Assembly (NCBI RefSeq): GCF_009738185.1
Contig: NZ_CP046509.1
Span: 248,001 to 312,000, forward strand
Length of the DNA: 64,000 bases
Direction: 5' to 3'
DNA from: Erwinia sorbitola
Lineage (GTDB): Bacteria > Pseudomonadota > Gammaproteobacteria > Enterobacterales > Enterobacteriaceae
The notes below the pieces were generated by a model that saw only the letters and a program-made list of their open reading frames with translations, searched no databases and was not told where the DNA came from. The stretch's first letter is position 1; every line of letters starts with the position of its first letter. Shown here one piece after another: positions 35,419-44,069 of this stretch. Both the position numbers and the translations under genes were made by a program.

Positions 35419-35489
35419 CCGGGTTAACCTGTCCGCCTCGCTCCATTCGAACGTCCAGACGTTGTCGAGCTCGTCAACATAGCCGGTGA

Positions 35490-37439
35490 TCAGGGCGTTC
35501 GGCCCCAGCGGCGGTAGCTGCTCCCTTTCCCCTCCACCGTGACCTCCACCTGGCTGAAGGCGAGGTCATACTCCAGCCGCACCGACTCCAGCAGGCTGTC
35601 GCCGTCCAGCAGCGTATGCTCAGTCACCCGGTAGTGCGCAGGCTCGCCGCCCCGCTCAGGGAACAGCGTGTAGCGATAGCGCGCCGCCAGCCCGGTGGCA
35701 TAGGCGTGGCCGGTCATCAGCCCGTGCTCAGGATCCCAGGCGTAGCGGCGGGTGGTCACGTGGTCGGCGTCACTCACCCGGATCAGCTCCCCGGCATCGC
35801 CGTAGTGATACTGCACCAGCAGCCTTTCCGCCTCCTCCTCCCCGCGCCGGATAACCTGCGTCACCCGGATCAGACGATCCCGCTCCGGCTCATAGCTGAG
35901 GTTCACCCGCAGTTCCTGCCGGTCTCCGGCTATCTGCCGCAGCCGGCCCTGCGCGTCATACAGGTATTCCAGGCCGTTCTCATGGCGATCCAGCTCGCAG
36001 CGCAGGCGGAAGTGGCCGGGCCGGAGGGGGTGGTCTTCAAACAGGCAGAACTCACCGGCGGCGGTCTGCAGCAGGAACTGATTGTGCACGCTGCGCCACA
36101 GGGTAAAGCCCTCGTCAACGTAGCGGACGCTCATGCCCTCCGGCACCACGCCCAGGCCGAGCTCGCGGCCGGAGCGATCCCGGTAGTAAAGGGCCTCCTC
36201 GCCGTTTTCATCGCGGATCTCAAGCGAGACGTCGGACGGCAGGCTCCAGCCTTTTCCCAGCGCACCCCGGCGGGAGTTCCCGCTGTGATACATCCGCTGC
36301 CAGAGCAGGGGGACGGGCCCCTCCAGCACAAAATCCAGCTCCGCATCGCCCGCCAGGATTTTGCTGCCGGTGGCATAGTCCACGGGATGCTCTGAGGACA
36401 TCATGCGCGACACCGCCTCCCCGACGGCCGCGAAGCCCACGGCGGTCACCGCCGTCACGAGCGCCTCTTTCACGAAGCTGCATGCGGTGGTTTTGATACA
36501 GGTCATGATGGCCTGGCGGCCCGCCGCGACGAGGCCCACGGCGAGGCCCCCGGCAATCTCACCGGCCGCGGCGGCAAACGGGTTTTTACCGCTGCGGATG
36601 TCGCGTACCACCACGCTGTCCCCGCCGATGCGGACTTTGCCGCCCGTCTGCACCGGCGCAATCCTGGCCTCGCAGGTGCTGCGGTCGTCCGTACGGCAGG
36701 CGGGCTGGCTGTTGATCTGCACCCGCTTTGCCCCCTCGGCAAGATAGGGGCCGCCGTCGTTAAAATGCCATTTGGTGCAGATAATCCTGTCCAGGTTCGC
36801 CGGGGAGGAGGCCGGATGCGCGCCGGCCACCACCGGCGACAGGATGCTGCTGCCGGCCGAGGCCAGAAAGCCGGGCTTCGCGGCGCTGTCGTCACCGGCG
36901 CGGCCGCCGGCCGGCGGCATTCCCTCCCGGCTGACGGCCTTCACCGCCGCGGCGGCGGCGTTCAGCGGGATAAGCGGGCCGGCGTCCGCCGCCATCTGTA
37001 GCAGGGTTAATCCCCTGCGGAAAATGCCCTCGGCTATCCGGGCCGCCCGGCCCCCGGAGGGGGCTTCCGCGTCCGGGGCGGCCTGGCTTAACAGCGCGTC
37101 ACGCTGAATTTTGCCTGCGGCGCGCGCGGCGGGGAGCGCCCTGATGCGGACGGTGGCGGAGCCGGATACAATGCGGGCATCTTCCGAAGGCGGGAACCAG
37201 CCGGCGACCGTGTCGGCCACGGCATCCACCGCTTCACCAAACACAAAGCCGACGGCGACGCCCACGGCGGCCCCGACCAGCAGTGAGGCGGGAAACGTGA
37301 CGGCCATGGCGGCGCAGGCGACCGCCCCGGCGGCGGCATAGATGGCCCCCTTCACCACGCCGGACACAAAATCAGCGAGGAGCGAGGTGTGCAGCAGGAC
37401 GTCCGTTTCCCGGGCGGCTAAATATTTAGCGTCACTCAT
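35490..37439 (-). CDS. Main Rhs gene, N-terminal part (PAAR-like and Rhs N-domain)
   Basis: N-terminal 649 aa of a type VI-associated Rhs effector. Hydrophobic helices at about 22-75 (GAIYAAAGAVACAAMAV, LLVGAAVGVAVGFVFG) are typical of the TM/pre-PAAR region that is bound by an Eag chaperone. PAAR-like segments follow (GSATVRIRALPAARAAGK; RVQINSQPACRTDD; GGKVRIGGDSVVVRD), then HPVDYATGSKILAGDAELDF (DUF6531) and the first Rhs repeats. The frame ends prematurely at 35490 by a 1-nt shift. The gene overlaps the mini-VgrG gene by 8 bp, so they were translated together. No Eag chaperone gene is visible. Confidence 0.8.
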   Translation of the reverse strand: MSDAKYLAARETDVLLHTSLLADFVSGVVKGAIYAAAGAVACAAMAVTFPASLLVGAAVGVAVGFVFGEAVDAVADTVAGWFPPSEDARIVSGSATVRIRALPAARAAGKIQRDALLSQAAPDAEAPSGGRAARIAEGIFRRGLTLLQMAADAGPLIPLNAAAAAVKAVSREGMPPAGGRAGDDSAAKPGFLASAGSSILSPVVAGAHPASSPANLDRIICTKWHFNDGGPYLAEGAKRVQINSQPACRTDDRSTCEARIAPVQTGGKVRIGGDSVVVRDIRSGKNPFAAAAGEIAGGLAVGLVAAGRQAIMTCIKTTACSFVKEALVTAVTAVGFAAVGEAVSRMMSSEHPVDYATGSKILAGDAELDFVLEGPVPLLWQRMYHSGNSRRGALGKGWSLPSDVSLEIRDENGEEALYYRDRSGRELGLGVVPEGMSVRYVDEGFTLWRSVHNQFLLQTAAGEFCLFEDHPLRPGHFRLRCELDRHENGLEYLYDAQGRLRQIAGDRQELRVNLSYEPERDRLIRVTQVIRRGEEEAERLLVQYHYGDAGELIRVSDADHVTTRRYAWDPEHGLMTGHAYATGLAARYRYTLFPERGGEPAHYRVTEHTLLDGDSLLESVRLEYDLAFSQVEVTVEGKGSSYRRWGRTP

Positions 37440-37755
37440 GGCCCGCCCCCGTTAATTTCCTCCACTTCAGGCTCTGTTCTGGTTCCCGGCCGGGCACCGT
37501 GCCCTGCCCGCCGGACGCCTGCTCCGGCGCCTGCGGCTGCGGCTGCGGCTGCCTGCCGGTATGCTCAATGCTCAACAGCTCCGCGCCCGCCAGGCTGACG
37601 TTGAGCTGAAACGGGGTGGAAAAACGCTCTTTCAGGGTAAAATGGATCACCGCCAGGGCGTCCGGTGACAGACCCGCAGGGGTAAGCGTAAATTGCAGAC
37701 CGCCGGGAGACCTGCCAGCGAACGCGGCAGGATTATTTGAATTATCAGAAAACAT
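37432..37755 (-). pseudogene. Mini-VgrG: internally deleted T6SS spike remnant
   Basis: 107-aa product. Residues 15-65 (GGLQFTLTPAGLSPDALAVI, HFTLKERFSTPFQLNVSLA) match the extreme N-terminus of VgrG; the rest is a proline/glutamine linker (PQPQPQAPEQ) and SLKWRKLTGAGHE. A full VgrG is 600 aa or more, so nearly all of the gp27/gp5-like body is missing while the reading frame and the 8-bp overlap with rhs remain. It looks like an in-frame deletion. Whether the product does anything is unknown. Confidence 0.65.
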
Positions 37756-38187
37756 CTTTTTTCCTTCCTGGAAATTAACGCGCAGGCTCCGCCTGCTGCG
37801 TCAGCTGGTGATTACAGCTGAGTCAAATAGTGAGAAAATCGCATATACCCTGCCAGCATTTCTTGTTAATAACCAGCCTGTTAGCGCTGTGGCCGTGTCG
37901 AAAGGCCGATTCTGTGACCGCGATCGACCAGTGGCTGATAATCAGTGACGGGAGCGGGTATTTATATAAGAGGGAAAAATGTAGGGCGGGAAGAGTCATT
38001 ACTGAGATGATTTAGTGGCCTGAGACACGCCGGAAAGTTATAAAAAATATAACCAGTGCGTGCCTCATTCCACAGATATCCTCCCCGGCTTACACTAGCG
38101 TATCCGTGCGTTTAAACCCGGCCATTATCACGTTCTCCGGATTTAAGTCGGAAACGTGTCAACGCTATTCAGGACGGGTCAGCCAAT
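37756..38187. other. Upstream region of the Rhs operon
   Basis: 432 bp between the Rhs operon start and the dcrB terminator. It should contain the operon promoter. No protein or RNA gene is convincing; short open frames here lack ribosome-binding sites. Confidence 0.45.
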
Positions 38188-38229
38188 AAAAAAAGCCCCC
38201 CGCGCCAGAGCGCCCGGGGGGCTTTTTTA
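38188..38229. terminator. Strong terminator downstream of dcrB
   Basis: A-run, AAGCCCCCCG, loop, CGGGGGGCTT and T-run. A very stable hairpin able to terminate both strands, directly after the dcrB stop codon. It also marks the right border of the Rhs island. Confidence 0.92.
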
Positions 38230-38239
38230 TGCCGCCAGA

Positions 38240-38800
38240 TTACTTCAGCTGGAGGGTATTGATAATGCTTTCTGCTTCGGTCTGCGCCTGCTGCTGATTG
38301 TCAGCTGGCAGCGTGATCTGCAAGGTCATTAGCTTGCCATCTACTTTGCCCAGAACCACAGAAGACCAGGAAGATTGATTATTGGCAGAGATCACGGTGT
38401 CCAGCTGCTGTAGCTGCTGGCCTTTGACGGTAATCGCTTTGTTGGTCACCACCTGAAGTTGAGCATCGCGATTACGCTGCTGTGCTTCCAGGCGGTTAGC
38501 CAGAACGTCCAGCCCTTCGTTAGTGCTTTCACCATCAATCACGATGATGGCTTTCTGGCCTGACTCATCCGCATAGACGTGCATATTGTTTGCCTGGGTG
38601 CCGAGCTTACCGCTCTTATCAGACATACCTGCCGGCAGGGTGAAACTCAGTTTGCCATCCATCAGAGTGACATTCTGGCTGGACTGGCTGCTGCTGACGC
38701 CATTGTCGTCGGCGGCGGCTTTTTCATCTTTTTTGCCATCACAGGCAGCCAGCCCGGCTACCAGTACAGCGATTCCGGCATATTTCAGTAAATTACGCAT
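38240..38800 (-). CDS. dcrB: Lipoprotein DcrB
   Basis: Inner-membrane or periplasmic lipoprotein of 186 aa (E. coli DcrB 185 aa), needed for phage C1/C6 adsorption in E. coli and linked to lipoprotein maturation and envelope homeostasis. The lipobox is LAAC at residue 19 (LVAGLAACDGKKD). Conserved blocks: LMDGKLSFTLPAGMSDKSGK, LGTQANNMHVYAD, LQVVTNKAI, MTLQITLPADNQQQAQTEA. It is monocistronic and followed by a strong terminator; the genes beyond follow E. coli order. Confidence 0.95.
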   Translation of the reverse strand: MRNLLKYAGIAVLVAGLAACDGKKDEKAAADDNGVSSSQSSQNVTLMDGKLSFTLPAGMSDKSGKLGTQANNMHVYADESGQKAIIVIDGESTNEGLDVLANRLEAQQRNRDAQLQVVTNKAITVKGQQLQQLDTVISANNQSSWSSVVLGKVDGKLMTLQITLPADNQQQAQTEAESIINTLQLK

Positions 38801-39006
38801 CAGGGTCCCTTTTCACATTGTTCGCGTGGCGTTTTAAGGCATTCATACAAACGTATTCAGCGGCTAAAAGCAACTTCTTACCCGTCTTACTTTAAGCAGC
38901 AGCCGCGATGGCTGGTGCTGCAACCCCCGGCTACATCGTTACCGATGCTTCAGGGCTTGCAGCCTTGCGGCAATTCGAATGACCGGGCAGGGCGATTAAA
39001 TGCAGC

Positions 39007-39672
39007 TTAACCGAAGTTAACCCGTGCGCTATTGGATTTCTCTGCTAAACGCTTTAACGCTGCATTCAGCAGTACGCCATACGCAGGCAGGAAGAACACC
39101 ATACAGATGAGCACCTTAAAGCTGTAATCGACCATAGCGATCTCAACCCAGTGGCTCGCCATAAACGGATCCGGGCTTTTATAGAAGGCGATAAAGAAGA
39201 AGGCCAGCGTATCGCTGATATTACCGAGAAACATCGCTGCTGCCGGAGCCATCCACCAGGCTGCTTTCTGGCGCAGGCGGTTGAACACGTGGATATCGAG
39301 GATCTGGCCGAGCGCATAGGCCATAAAGCTGGCACAGGCGATGCGGGCAACAAACAGATTCATCTGTTCCAGCGCCGCGAAGCCCTGCCATTCGCCCTGA
39401 TAGAACAGCGCAGAGATAGCATAGGAGATAAACAGCGCAGGGATCATAACTGCCAGGATAATGCGTCGTGCCAGCGGGGCACCAAAAATACGCACGGTCA
39501 GGTCAGTTGCCAGGAAGATAAACGGGAAGCTGAACGCGCCCCAGGTGGTATGCAGGCCAAAAAATGCTACCGGCAGCTGCACCAGGTAGTTACTGGAGGT
39601 GATCACCAGCAGATGGAAAAGGGAGAGCCAGACCAGCGCATGGGTGCGCTGACGCGTAGAAAAAGCGATCAT
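39007..39672 (-). CDS. yhhQ: Queuosine precursor transporter YhhQ (QPTR)
   Basis: Inner-membrane importer of 7-cyano/7-aminomethyl-7-deazaguanine for queuosine biosynthesis (VUT-1/QPTR family). The 221-aa protein from ATG 39672 equals E. coli YhhQ in length, with SLFHLLVITSSNYLVQLP, HTTWGAFSFPFIFLATDLTVR, FGAPLARRII, GNISDTLAFFFIAF. AAAGG nine bases upstream supports this start over a longer in-frame extension to 39828. It is divergent from tusA, another tRNA-modification gene, as in E. coli. Confidence 0.95.
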   Translation of the reverse strand: MIAFSTRQRTHALVWLSLFHLLVITSSNYLVQLPVAFFGLHTTWGAFSFPFIFLATDLTVRIFGAPLARRIILAVMIPALFISYAISALFYQGEWQGFAALEQMNLFVARIACASFMAYALGQILDIHVFNRLRQKAAWWMAPAAAMFLGNISDTLAFFFIAFYKSPDPFMASHWVEIAMVDYSFKVLICMVFFLPAYGVLLNAALKRLAEKSNSARVNFG

Positions 39673-39878
39673 GATTGTAAGCCTTTTTAGATTGGGGTGA
39701 GGGAACCCATGAATATTTGTGTCTATTTCGCCCAGGCGAATTCGGCGCATATTACCGTTTTGACCTGCTAATGCAATGGTTAATTTTAGCGCAAACGTTA
39801 TCGTTGCAGGCAATCCTTGCACGTGCAACCACCGGCGCTAAAATAGACGGCGTCCGCCCTACAATTACTGAGAATCTT

Positions 39879-40124
39879 ATGAGCGACCTTTTCGCCAATC
39901 CCGACCAGACCCTTGATGCGCTCGGCCTGCGTTGCCCGGAACCGGTTATGATGGTGCGCAAGACCGTGCGCCATATGCAGGAGGGTGAAACCCTGTTGAT
40001 CATCGCCGACGACCCGGCCACCACGCGTGATATCCCCGGTTTTTGCCGTTTTATGGAACATACGCTGGTGGCACAAAACACCGATGTGATGCCGTTTAAG
40101 TTTTTGCTGAAGAAAGGGATGTAA
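39879..40124 (+). CDS. tusA: Sulfur carrier TusA
   Basis: 81-aa sulfurtransferase that relays sulfur from IscS to TusBCD for 2-thiouridine formation at tRNA U34 (and supports molybdenum cofactor synthesis). Same length as E. coli TusA. The active-site Cys lies in LGLRCPEPVMMVRK (Cys19); later blocks are EGETLLIIADDPATTRDIPGFC and LLKKG. The internal ATG at 39879 is chosen over a 54-codon upstream extension because the protein then aligns with TusA from residue 1. Confidence 0.95.
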   Translation: MSDLFANPDQTLDALGLRCPEPVMMVRKTVRHMQEGETLLIIADDPATTRDIPGFCRFMEHTLVAQNTDVMPFKFLLKKGM

Positions 40125-40129
40125 GCAGC

Positions 40130-40149
40130 GGGCCGGGCATGCCCGACCC
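40130..40149. repeat. Dispersed GGCATGCC-core palindrome, copy 3
   Basis: GGGCCGGGCA/TGCCCGACCC with the trailing CTACG common to the family, in the tusA-zntA gap. Confidence 0.6.
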
Positions 40150-40205
40150 TACGCAACCGGAATGCTGGCTTCGGTTTTAATTGCACAACCAGCCCATATC
40201 CGTAG

Positions 40206-40225
40206 GGGCGAGGCATGCCTCGCCC
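40206..40225. repeat. Dispersed GGCATGCC-core palindrome, copy 4
   Basis: Perfect palindrome GGGCGAGGCA/TGCCTCGCCC preceded by CGTAGG, ending just before the zntA stop. Copies 3 and 4 together form a pair, like bacterial REP doublets. Confidence 0.65.
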
Positions 40226-40228
40226 GGA

Positions 40229-42496
40229 TTATTTCTTCCGCAGCAGCCGCAGTGCATTAGCAGTTACTAACGCTGTAGCGCCTGAATCTGCAAGCACTGC
40301 CAGCCATAGCCCGGTAATACCCAATAGCGTGGTCACCAGGAAGATCCCTTTCAGCCCCAGCGCCAGCGCCACGTTCTGGCGGATATTGGCGTGGGTGGCG
40401 CGCGACAGTCGAATCATCGTCGCCAGCCCGTTAAGGCGGTTATGGGTCAGCGCCGCATCGGCAGTTTCCAGCGCAACATCGCTCCCGCTGCCCATTGCAA
40501 TACCGATGGTGGCCGCCTTCATGGCCGGGGCATCATTAATTCCGTCACCCACCATCGCCACTGGATGCTGCTGGTTAAGCTCGCTAATGGCTGCCACTTT
40601 ATCTTCCGGCAGCAGGCCTGCGCGATAGTCAATATTCAGCTCTGAGGCGATGGATGCGGCCGCACGCGGATTATCGCCTGTCAGCATAACCGACTGAATA
40701 CCCAGTGCTTTCAGTTCATCCAGTGCCGCTCTGGCATCGGCTCGCAGCGTATCGCGCAGTGCTATGATCCCCATCAGCTGCTGGCCGTCATGCATCAGCA
40801 CCACGGTATTGCCCGCACTTTCCAGTTTTTCCACTCGTTCACGTTCCGGAGCCAGCAGGTCACCTGGCAGTTTTGACGGTGAACTGATAGTCAGTAAGCG
40901 TCCACTAACCTTTGCTTCCACACCGCTGCCCGCCAGCGCCCGCTGTGAGTCGGTCGGGGGCAGCTGTAGCTCGCGCGTGGTGGCCGCTGCAACAATAGCC
41001 AAAGCCAGCGGATGGGAGGAACCCTGTTCAATCGCGGCAGCATTTGCCAGTAGCTGGTTTTCATCCATCCCGGCCAGCGGCAGGATAGCGGTAACCTGGG
41101 GTTTGCCCTCGGTCAGGGTGCCGGTTTTATCAAAGGCCACTGTGCGCACGCTGCCCAGACTTTCCAGCGCAGCACCGCCTTTTATCAGGGCACCGTGTCG
41201 TGCCGCAGCGGCCAGACCGGACGTGATCGCCGCCGGAGTAGAGATGACCAGCGCGCAAGGGCAACCGATCAGCAGCAGCGTTAAGCCTTTATAGATCCAC
41301 GGCTGCCATTCAGCCCCCAGCAGCAGCGGTGGCACCAGCACGACTGCCAGCGCCAGCGCGATGATTGCCGGCGTATAGATTCGGCTGAAACGGTCGAGGA
41401 AGCGTTCGATCGGTGCGCGCCGCTCTTCGGCTTCTTCAATCAGGTGAAGAATACGGTCGATGGCGCTTTTACCGGGTTCAGACACCACTTCAAGCTGTAC
41501 CAGTCGATCGACGCTCAGGCAGCCTGCGGCAATGGTCTCATTTTTCTGGCGCTCAACCGGTACCGACTCTCCGGTAAGGGCGCTCTCATCAAAACTGGCG
41601 AATGCAGAGAGCAGCCTGGCATCGGTGGGAAGACGGGAACCAGCGGCTACCTCAATGACATCACCGGGGCGCAGATCGTTGACCGCCACGCTCTCACGCT
41701 GGCCCGATCGCAGGCGCAGTGCGGTGTCCGGCTTTAGCGCCATCAGGGCCGTCACCCCTTTACGCGCACGTCCGGCAGCAAATGACTCCAGCCGCTCTCC
41801 CAGCATAAACAGCAACAGCACCATTGCCGCTTCGGCAGTGGCACCAATAAACAGCGCGCCAAGCGCGGCGACGGTCATCAGGGTCTCAATGCTGAACGGC
41901 GATCCGCTGCGCATCAGACGCAGCGCACTGCGGCCAATTGGCCAGACGCCAAACAGCGTCGTCAGAGTAAATGCCAGGGTGCCGGCCGGATGATTCATAC
42001 TGTTCAGCAGCCAGCTTGCAGCCATCATCACTGCCAGTACGATCAGGCTGAGATTCTCCTGCCAGAAACTCTTCCCGGCTTTTGCGGGGGCGGGGGCGTC
42101 ACTACGACGCAGCTGGAAACCTGCAAGGACTACCGCCTGCTCTATCTCATTACGTATATCGCTACTGGCATCGACCAGCAGTTTTTCGCTGGAAAATATC
42201 ACGCGCGCCTGGCTGACTTCAGGGAGTTTTTTGACGGCGGTTTCGACCTTGCGTGCGCAGCTCGGACAATCCATTCCGGCGATCTGCCAGCTGAAGCTTA
42301 CTGCACCTGTGCCCCTGTCGGCCTCATCATCGGGATCTGGCCCCGAACAGCAGGTACTCTCTTCACAGCAGGGCGCTTCAACGCTGACGGCGCTGATAGA
42401 AGTGATTTTTTGAATGACAGGACGTGGGTGAATGCTACATCCGTGTGGCTTACTGGCGTGGTGGTGACCACAGCTGCATGAAGAGTGTTGATGCAT
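40229..42496 (-). CDS. zntA: Zn(II)/Cd(II)/Pb(II)-exporting P1B-type ATPase ZntA
   Basis: Inner-membrane efflux pump of 755 aa. The N-terminus is Cys/His-rich (HQHSSCSCGHHH; CCEESTCCSG), followed by an HMA metal-binding motif MDCPSC (75-80). Membrane CPC motif in IGCPCALVISTPAA, phosphorylation site DKTGTLT, TGES-type actuator loop (LTGESVPV), MLTGDN and GDGINDAPAMK are all present, as is the C-terminal TM with Asp (LAVLADSGATALV). Slightly longer than E. coli ZntA (732 aa) because of the N-terminal extension. Controlled by the ZntR promoter at 42544-42575. Confidence 0.97.
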   Translation of the reverse strand: MHQHSSCSCGHHHASKPHGCSIHPRPVIQKITSISAVSVEAPCCEESTCCSGPDPDDEADRGTGAVSFSWQIAGMDCPSCARKVETAVKKLPEVSQARVIFSSEKLLVDASSDIRNEIEQAVVLAGFQLRRSDAPAPAKAGKSFWQENLSLIVLAVMMAASWLLNSMNHPAGTLAFTLTTLFGVWPIGRSALRLMRSGSPFSIETLMTVAALGALFIGATAEAAMVLLLFMLGERLESFAAGRARKGVTALMALKPDTALRLRSGQRESVAVNDLRPGDVIEVAAGSRLPTDARLLSAFASFDESALTGESVPVERQKNETIAAGCLSVDRLVQLEVVSEPGKSAIDRILHLIEEAEERRAPIERFLDRFSRIYTPAIIALALAVVLVPPLLLGAEWQPWIYKGLTLLLIGCPCALVISTPAAITSGLAAAARHGALIKGGAALESLGSVRTVAFDKTGTLTEGKPQVTAILPLAGMDENQLLANAAAIEQGSSHPLALAIVAAATTRELQLPPTDSQRALAGSGVEAKVSGRLLTISSPSKLPGDLLAPERERVEKLESAGNTVVLMHDGQQLMGIIALRDTLRADARAALDELKALGIQSVMLTGDNPRAAASIASELNIDYRAGLLPEDKVAAISELNQQHPVAMVGDGINDAPAMKAATIGIAMGSGSDVALETADAALTHNRLNGLATMIRLSRATHANIRQNVALALGLKGIFLVTTLLGITGLWLAVLADSGATALVTANALRLLRKK

Positions 42497-42543
42497 AACG
42501 CCTCCTGACGAGTATTGGCGGACACAGCTGCCCGCCGATACTT

Positions 42544-42575
42544 ATCTTACACTCTGGAGTGGACTCCAGAGTCAA
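42544..42575 (-). promoter_or_regulatory. ZntR-activated zntA promoter
   Basis: On the minus strand, -35 TTGACT (42570-42575) and -10 TAAGAT (42544-42549) are separated by 20 bp, the long spacer diagnostic of MerR-family promoters. The spacer holds the dyad ACTCTGGAGT/ACTCCAGAGT (42551-42572), essentially the known ZntR site of E. coli zntA. Confidence 0.93.
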
Positions 42576-42588
42576 GCGTTAGTGCCGA

Positions 42589-43215
42589 TTAGAGCCACAA
42601 AGCGCGTACGATCATAAAGTGGCCACCAAAATAACAGGCAGCGATAATTGCACTGTCAGCGCGGAAACGGTGGCGATAATGGCTGACCAGCCAGACAATA
42701 TTACCCAGCAACAGCAGCATAGCGCCGACCATCAGGGTCAGTGTTTCATCGGTCGGCAGCACAAAGTAGCGCTCTGTCGCCAGCCACACCATTAGCAACG
42801 CCATACCGAAAAAGGTGCTGACAGGCCAGCGTAGCTCCTCCAGCCGGTTCCAGACCGTAGCTATCACGACGGCTCCGATAATTAACAGCATCAGAGGAAC
42901 AGGCCAGAATATACTCAGCGTCATCTCGCTGGCGAAATAGAGGGTATAGAGCAGGTGCGACAGGAAAAAGGCACCGATGGCGTACAGCATACGTTTATTG
43001 GGCAGCAGCGTCAGTGCATCGCCAACCAGCGTTGCCAGCACACCCAGCAGAATCAGGTAGTCTGTGGTTTTCAGCACCGGAGCCTGCCATGCCCAGGCCA
43101 GCAGCAGAAGCATAGTAACCGGTTTAAACACCCAGCGTTGCCACTGCGGACCGCGATAGGATGCATCGACATACAGCCAGCCGGAGAAAAGAACTGCAAG
43201 GAAAGACCAGATCAT
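42589..43215 (-). CDS. yhhN: YhhN-family membrane protein (lysoplasmalogenase-like)
   Basis: Polytopic inner-membrane protein of 208 aa, exactly the E. coli YhhN length, from ATG 43215 (AGGGA upstream). Blocks: YVDASYRGPQWQRWVFKP, LLGVLATLVGDALTLLP, YAIGAFFLSHLLYTLYFAS, AACYFGGHFMIVRALWL. The YhhN family includes mammalian TMEM86 lysoplasmalogenases, but activity of the enterobacterial members on these lipids is not certain. The gene lies between zntA and divergent yhhM, as in E. coli. Confidence 0.9.
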   Translation of the reverse strand: MIWSFLAVLFSGWLYVDASYRGPQWQRWVFKPVTMLLLLAWAWQAPVLKTTDYLILLGVLATLVGDALTLLPNKRMLYAIGAFFLSHLLYTLYFASEMTLSIFWPVPLMLLIIGAVVIATVWNRLEELRWPVSTFFGMALLMVWLATERYFVLPTDETLTLMVGAMLLLLGNIVWLVSHYRHRFRADSAIIAACYFGGHFMIVRALWL

Positions 43216-43369
43216 AGATAGATTGTCCCTGTATAGATTAAAATGATGCAACCTCATCCCCAGTCTAGGATAAGGGGGGGCAATGTGACAATGAGAGGTC
43301 TCCGGTTGTATCCTGTTGCGCACTCGATGCACACTCTCACTTTGTTACCTCCGGGAGGATGAAGAAAAT

Positions 43370-43735
43370 ATGAAGCCCCCTCTGATCTTTTTTATCGTAC
43401 TGGCTGTGATTGCCATCCTTGCTACCCGCCAGTTTATTAAACAGCGGCGTGAGGTGGCGGTGAATGATGCCTCGCCGGTACGTACCCTGATCGTCGAAGT
43501 CAAATCAAAGCGGGAATACCTCGCCCCGAACCGTCGTTCACGCCAGCGCGAACATATTCCGGTGGAAGATATGCGCTATGAAGCATGGTTCCATCCGTTA
43601 AACAATGCGGGTGACTTTAAGCTGGAGCTGAACGCCGGGGACTATCATCAGATGGATAAGGGCAGCAAAGGCGAGTTGAAGATAAAAGGAACGCGCTTTA
43701 TCAGCTTTGTGCCCGAGGGGGCCGCTTCGTCATGA
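43370..43735 (+). CDS. yhhM: DUF2500 protein YhhM
   Basis: 121-aa protein (E. coli YhhM about 119 aa) with one N-terminal TM helix (PLIFFIVLAVIAILATRQF) and a soluble DUF2500 domain (NRRSRQREHIPVEDMRYEAW, YHQMDKGSKGELKIKGTRF). The TM and following positive charges (IKQRRE) imply an N-terminal anchor. GGGAGG precedes the ATG by about eleven bases. Function unknown. Gene order yhhL-yhhM-yhhN is conserved. Confidence 0.88.
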   Translation: MKPPLIFFIVLAVIAILATRQFIKQRREVAVNDASPVRTLIVEVKSKREYLAPNRRSRQREHIPVEDMRYEAWFHPLNNAGDFKLELNAGDYHQMDKGSKGELKIKGTRFISFVPEGAASS

Positions 43736-43799
43736 TGCGATGCCGGAAAGCGGGATTTTCCGGCATAAGACGGCAGGGCAAGTTAAGCGAAATAGCCCG

Positions 43800-44069
43800 T
43801 TACTGCTTAGGAAAGTTCTTCTTTTGCCAGGCCAGAAGCTCAAAAACACCGAAAAAGAATATTTTGACCTGCATCAGGCCGCTGAGTTTTTCCGCGCCTT
43901 TTGGCTGGGTGGTGCGCATCAGCACCAGCTGTAAACCATGCATGATTACCATGAAAAACAGGGCGACGTTTACAAAGTAAGTCAGCGGTTTTGGAAATGG
44001 CTGGATCACATTTAGTAGCAAAAATGCCCAGACAAACAGCATCAGCACTCGGCCTGCATTAATCAGCAT
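43800..44069 (-). CDS. yhhL: DUF1145 membrane protein YhhL
   Basis: 89-aa inner-membrane protein, same length as E. coli YhhL, with three predicted TM helices (NAGRVLMLFVWAFLLLNVI; LTYFVNVALFFMVIMHGLQL; VKIFFFGVFELLAW). The start at 44069 has AAGGAG seven bases upstream and overlaps the end of rsmD by 11 bp, so it is translationally coupled to rsmD. Function unknown. Confidence 0.9.
   Translation of the reverse strand: MLINAGRVLMLFVWAFLLLNVIQPFPKPLTYFVNVALFFMVIMHGLQLVLMRTTQPKGAEKLSGLMQVKIFFFGVFELLAWQKKNFPKQ

Noticed and set aside
31270..35427. Plus-strand open frames of 276-466 aa over the Rhs core
   Set aside because: They mirror the GC-rich YD repeats, are low-complexity (Pro/Arg/His/Val), lack ribosome-binding sites and resemble no protein.
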